Positions 61,293 through 64,000 of a DNA stretch of 64,000 nucleotides are shown here, in pieces. Source of the DNA: Marivibrio halodurans (lineage in GTDB: Bacteria > Pseudomonadota > Alphaproteobacteria > UBA8366 > Aestuariispiraceae); contig NZ_JAGMWN010000007.1 in NCBI RefSeq assembly GCF_017963645.1, positions 94,326 through 158,325 of the forward strand, in the 5' to 3' direction. How positions within the stretch are numbered: the stretch's first letter is position 1; each line of letters opens with the position of its first letter. Under the pieces are notes generated by a model that saw nothing but the letters and a program-made list of their open reading frames with translations, was not told the DNA's origin and did no database searches. Made by a program: the position numbers and the translations under genes.

Positions 61293-62598
61293 GTGGCTGA
61301 GCCTGCTGACTGTCGGAATCCTGTTCCTGCTTCTGTTCACGGGTATTCCGCTGGCGTTCGCGACGGGTCTGACGGCCGTCGTCCTGACCCTTCTGACGTT
61401 CGGGCCGGATGCCCTCTATCTGATCCCAAGCCGCATGCTGACGCTGATGGGGAACTATGCGTTGATCGCGGTTCCGCTGTTCGTCCTGATGGGTTGCCTG
61501 CTGGAGAAGGCGGGCGTGGTGGAGCGCCTGTTCCATGCCTTGCATGTCTGGTCGGGACGGTTGCGCGGCGGTCTCGCGATCGGGACGCTGCTGACCTCGA
61601 CGATCCTGGCGGCCATGGTGGGGATCATCGGCGCGGAAATCCTCCTTCTGGGGCTTGTCTGCCTGCCCGCGATGCTGGGACGGAAATACGACAAGCGTCT
61701 GGCGCTCGGCGTGATATGCAGCGGTGGATCGCTGGGCACGCTGTTGCCGCCGAGTATCGTGCTGATCGTCTACGGGCTGGTCGCGCAGGTATCCATCGGC
61801 GACCTCTTCCTGGCGGCGGTCGTGCCGGGGCTTCTCCTGGCGGGCCTCTATTTCATCTATGTCCTCGTCATCTGCTACATGAAGCCCGAGATGGGGCCGC
61901 TCGCCGATATCGCGGAGCGCGAGATGCCCCTGATGGAGAAGGTCTCGCTCGGCAAGGCGCTGGTCCTGCCCTTGGGCCTGATCGGCGCCGTGCTCGGCTC
62001 GCTTTACACCGGTGTCGCCACGCCGACGGAGACCGCCGGCATCGGGGTGCTCGGCGCGCTCGTGATCGCGGGCGTGAACGGGAAGCTCTCCGCCGACATG
62101 TTGCTCGATGTGTTGAAGCAGACCGGCAACACGGTCGCCATGCTGACCTGGGTTTTCTTCGGGGCGTCGGCCTTGGTGGGAATCTACACGCTCGCCGGGG
62201 GAACATCGTTCCTGCAAGACATGATCACCGATCTTCCCTTCGCGCCGATCGTGATCGTCATGGTGATGATGCTGGTGCTGATCGTGCTCGGCTCCTTCGT
62301 CGACTGGATCGGGATCGTTCTTCTGACCATGCCCATCTTCGTGCCCATCATCAAAAGCTACGGCATGGACCCGGTTTGGTTCGGTATCCTGTTCACCATG
62401 AATATGCAGATTTCCTATCTGACGCCGCCTTTCGGACCGGCGGCCTTCTATCTGAAGGCGGTGGCGCCGCCGGACGTCACGCTGGGCGATATCTTCGCCT
62501 CGGTCGTGCCATTCGTCTGCCTGCAGGTCGTCGGGCTCGCGCTCGTCCTATTCTTTCCGCAACTGGCGCAATGGTTGCCCGCCATGGTGGGGAGCTAG
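61282..62598 (+). CDS. TRAP transporter large permease (DctM family)
   Basis: A 438-residue membrane protein with about 12 hydrophobic segments, the main transport subunit. Typical stretches are GIPLAFATGLTAVVLTLLTFG, LMGCLLEKAGVVERLFHALHVWSGRLRGGLAIG, SGGSLGTLLPPSIVLIVYG and GVATPTETAGIGVLGALVIA. It transports its substrate with a Na+ or H+ gradient and takes it from the DctP binding protein. Together with SDR and FAH hydrolase in the same operon it likely imports a sugar acid or a keto acid. Confidence 0.93.
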   Translation: MSGEWLSLLTVGILFLLLFTGIPLAFATGLTAVVLTLLTFGPDALYLIPSRMLTLMGNYALIAVPLFVLMGCLLEKAGVVERLFHALHVWSGRLRGGLAIGTLLTSTILAAMVGIIGAEILLLGLVCLPAMLGRKYDKRLALGVICSGGSLGTLLPPSIVLIVYGLVAQVSIGDLFLAAVVPGLLLAGLYFIYVLVICYMKPEMGPLADIAEREMPLMEKVSLGKALVLPLGLIGAVLGSLYTGVATPTETAGIGVLGALVIAGVNGKLSADMLLDVLKQTGNTVAMLTWVFFGASALVGIYTLAGGTSFLQDMITDLPFAPIVIVMVMMLVLIVLGSFVDWIGIVLLTMPIFVPIIKSYGMDPVWFGILFTMNMQISYLTPPFGPAAFYLKAVAPPDVTLGDIFASVVPFVCLQVVGLALVLFFPQLAQWLPAMVGS

Positions 62599-62601
62599 GC
62601 G

Positions 62602-63582
62602 ATGGGTGAGCGGAAAGAGGCGCGCCAGACGACGTCGCTCAGTCAGCGGGTTCACCTCCTGTTGAAGATGATGATCGACAACGGCCGGATCGGGGACGGG
62701 GAGAAGGTTCTCGAGGCGCAGGTCGCCAAGGCCTTCGACGTCAGTCGCTCGCCGGCCCGCCGTGCGTTGCGGACGCTTCTCGATGAGGGGATGCTGAAGG
62801 ACGTCGACGGGCACGGCTACGCGGTCGTCAGCCAGCATGATACCGGACGGCGCGGCCAGGTCGCCGTCCTCGACGCCATCCCGCTCGATATTCCGCGCCA
62901 GTGGGAACGGATGTACGAGGAGGTCGAGAGGGAGATCGCGATTCGTATCCTGTTCGGGTCCGTCCGCGTGAATGAACAGAAACTCGCGGATCATTTCGGC
63001 GTCAGTCGATCCGTCACGCGCGACGTCCTGGCCCGGATGGATGGCCTCGGCCTCATCCAGAAAAACCGCGCCGGCCATTGGGTGGCGGAGCAGGTTACCC
63101 CGCGCCGTGTCGGCCATCTCTATGAATTGCGATGGATTTTGGAACCGCAGGCTCTAGTGGAGGGGTATCCGCATGCCCCGCCGTTCGAATTGGAAAAGGC
63201 GCGGGACAATATCTGGCGCGCTCTCGCGTCCTCGCCGATCGCGAGCGGGGAGTTCGACCGGATCGAGACGGACCTTCACGGAACATTGCTGTCCTATTGC
63301 CCTAACCCGGAGATTCTTCACGCCCTCCGGCGCACGCAGTCGCTGTTCGTGCCGACGCGTTACCTGTCGGACCCGTTCCTGGGCATCCCGATGGAACTGA
63401 TCGAGGCGGCGGTCCGGGAGCATCTGGAAATCGTCCAATATCTCCTGGACGGAAAGCCCGACAATGCCGCGCGGAAACTCGTCCAGCACCTGAAGGTTGC
63501 CCAGGATCGTTGGTTGGAACGCTTCGAGATAAATTCGAACAGGACACAGCGACCGCTGCCGCCTTTCCTGAGCCCGGCCTGA
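62602..63582 (+). CDS. GntR-like regulator with two winged-helix domains
   Basis: A 326-residue transcription factor with an unusual layout. Residues 14-80 form one GntR-like winged helix (LSQRVHLLLKMMIDNGRIGDGEKVLEAQVAKAFDVSRSPARRALRTLLDEGML) and residues 103-166 a second (VEREIAIRILFGSVRVNEQKLADHFGVSRSVTRDVLARMDGLGLIQKN). The rest (170-310) resembles an FCD-type helical ligand-binding domain (VGHLYELRWILEPQALV, REHLEIVQYLLDGKPDNAARKLVQHL). Normal FadR-type regulators have one winged helix, so this protein may contact DNA with more than one domain. It is 3 bases after dctM and probably controls the SDR-TRAP operon. Confidence 0.85.
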   Translation: MGERKEARQTTSLSQRVHLLLKMMIDNGRIGDGEKVLEAQVAKAFDVSRSPARRALRTLLDEGMLKDVDGHGYAVVSQHDTGRRGQVAVLDAIPLDIPRQWERMYEEVEREIAIRILFGSVRVNEQKLADHFGVSRSVTRDVLARMDGLGLIQKNRAGHWVAEQVTPRRVGHLYELRWILEPQALVEGYPHAPPFELEKARDNIWRALASSPIASGEFDRIETDLHGTLLSYCPNPEILHALRRTQSLFVPTRYLSDPFLGIPMELIEAAVREHLEIVQYLLDGKPDNAARKLVQHLKVAQDRWLERFEINSNRTQRPLPPFLSPA

Positions 63583-63720
63583 ACCCGCCGCCCGCATATA
63601 TCCGGTTGCCAAGCCTGAAAGCGACACCGTGCCGGTTCCGGCAAGGTGTCGTGAATGGCGGTCGTCGAGGGCGACCCCGCGCCGCCACGCTCCACGCCTT
63701 GAAATATTGAGAGGGTGAAT

Positions 63721-63763
63721 GGCGCCCCATCCCGAAGGGATGCCGGACCAGAACCGGGGCGCC
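63721..63763. other. Nested hairpin, possible structured RNA or terminator
   Basis: GGCGCCCC at 63721-63728 pairs with GGGGCGCC at 63756-63763. Inside lies a second hairpin, CATCCC at 63728-63733 with GGGATG at 63737-63742 and a GAA loop; the first base is shared, so one pair competes. The outer 8-bp stem is perfect. It may end the TRAP operon transcript, but no T-run follows. Confidence 0.5.
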
Positions 63764-63923
63764 AGCGAGACTCTAGGAGAAATGGTGTCCCCGGCAGGAC
63801 GAGATGGGGGATGTTAAAAATAAAATATTATCAGTGCCTTACAGAACATTTTGCCAAGCTTGTGCTTCACCTTTGTGTGTCACTTAGGAGGACCGCCCAG
63901 CATGGGGAGCCTATCTGACCGCC

Positions 63924-63960
63924 TTATACCATTTCGCGCTGATCACCATTCATGGGCCCA
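63924..63960. repeat. Sequence resembling one end of the MITE-like element
   Basis: TTATACCA at 63924-63931 followed by TGATCAC at 63940-63946 and TCATGGG at 63950-63956 matches, in order and near-equal spacing, the terminal repeat of the element at 3478-3690 (TTATACCA...TGATC...TCATG; other end TGATCAC...CCATGGGG). About two thirds of the first 35 bases agree. It may be a diverged second copy cut by the window edge. Confidence 0.45.
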
Positions 63961-64000
63961 TTGTCGATATCCGATGGACATGATCTTCCACGGTTGGTCC

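Larger units (their letters stand above)
63583..64000. other. Terminal intergenic region, no convincing gene
   Basis: About 420 bases from the GntR stop to the window edge. Short open frames here lack ribosome sites and conserved features. It contains a nested hairpin (63721-63763), an AT-rich patch at about 63815-63870, and a sequence resembling one end of the MITE-like element (63924-63960). Any gene starting beyond the edge cannot be judged. Confidence 0.6.

Noticed and set aside
63715..63918. A 67-residue plus-strand open frame near the window end.
   Set aside because: It lacks a ribosome site, runs through the nested hairpin and shows no known domain.
1..64000. CRISPR arrays, tRNA or rRNA genes, integrases, prophage genes.
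   Set aside because: I looked for regular direct repeats with spacers, cloverleaf-like segments and recombinase motifs and saw none. The only mobile-element signal is the small inverted-repeat element and its possible second end.

Overview
The window is high-GC chromosomal DNA from an alphaproteobacterium, most likely a Rhodospirillales-type organism. This is inferred from codon bias, the ispH-thrB-rnhA core block, a PAS protein of the kind common in that order, and the many ABC/TRAP import operons. I see no rRNA, tRNA, CRISPR array, integrase or full insertion sequence. Nearly all DNA is coding and strands change in operon-sized blocks.

Region by region. 1-4.7 kb: the end of a membrane formate dehydrogenase operon (alpha tail, Fe-S beta, small lipoprotein, cytochrome b gamma), the maturation protein FdhD, and an excisionase-type HTH regulator with a periplasmic-binding-like domain; a 213-bp inverted-repeat (MITE-like) element lies between the last two. 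4.8-9.1 kb: peroxiredoxin, ScsB/DsbD-type thiol transporter, YqgE and a LysE exporter. 9.3-25.1 kb: a GntR-controlled operon with a FAH-family hydrolase, an alpha/beta hydrolase, an amidohydrolase and a branched-chain-type ABC importer whose second ATPase is fused to a Tm-1-like (UPF0261) domain. It continues with the TIM-barrel partner of Tm-1, a long flotillin, an SRPBCC protein and an SRPBCC-quinone oxidoreductase fusion. 25.2-28.8 kb: GNAT, rnhA, thrB, ispH and a PAS protein. 28.9-35.7 kb: a Fur-box-headed FecI/FecR/TonB-receptor iron operon with DUF3649, PepSY and DUF3325 membrane proteins. 35.7-39.2 kb: agmatinase-like protein, diguanylate cyclase and an Lrp regulator with a palindromic operator.

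39.4-53.9 kb is a second catabolic island: HMG-CoA-lyase-like enzyme, CaiB-type CoA transferase, TetR regulator, Rieske oxygenase plus VanB-type reductase, a complete five-gene LIV-type ABC importer, a NicX/aminopeptidase-T-like metalloenzyme, an apparently single-chain dimethylformamidase-type amidase, and a C-C-hydrolase-like alpha/beta hydrolase. Two near-identical operator-like sequences, one upstream of the Rieske gene next to tetR and one upstream of the hydrolase, tie the two ends together. I infer an undescribed route for a nitrogenous (amide or N-heterocyclic) compound that may release formate.

54.0-63.6 kb: a small serine hydrolase, then divergent operons with an epimerase, an acetoacetate-decarboxylase-like enzyme and an FMN-dependent 2-hydroxyacid dehydrogenase on one side, and an SDR, a FAH-family hydrolase, a TRAP importer (DctPQM) and a GntR regulator with two winged-helix domains on the other. 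This set resembles non-phosphorylative sugar-acid catabolism. The last 400 bases hold no convincing gene but do hold a nested hairpin and a sequence resembling one end of the MITE-like element.
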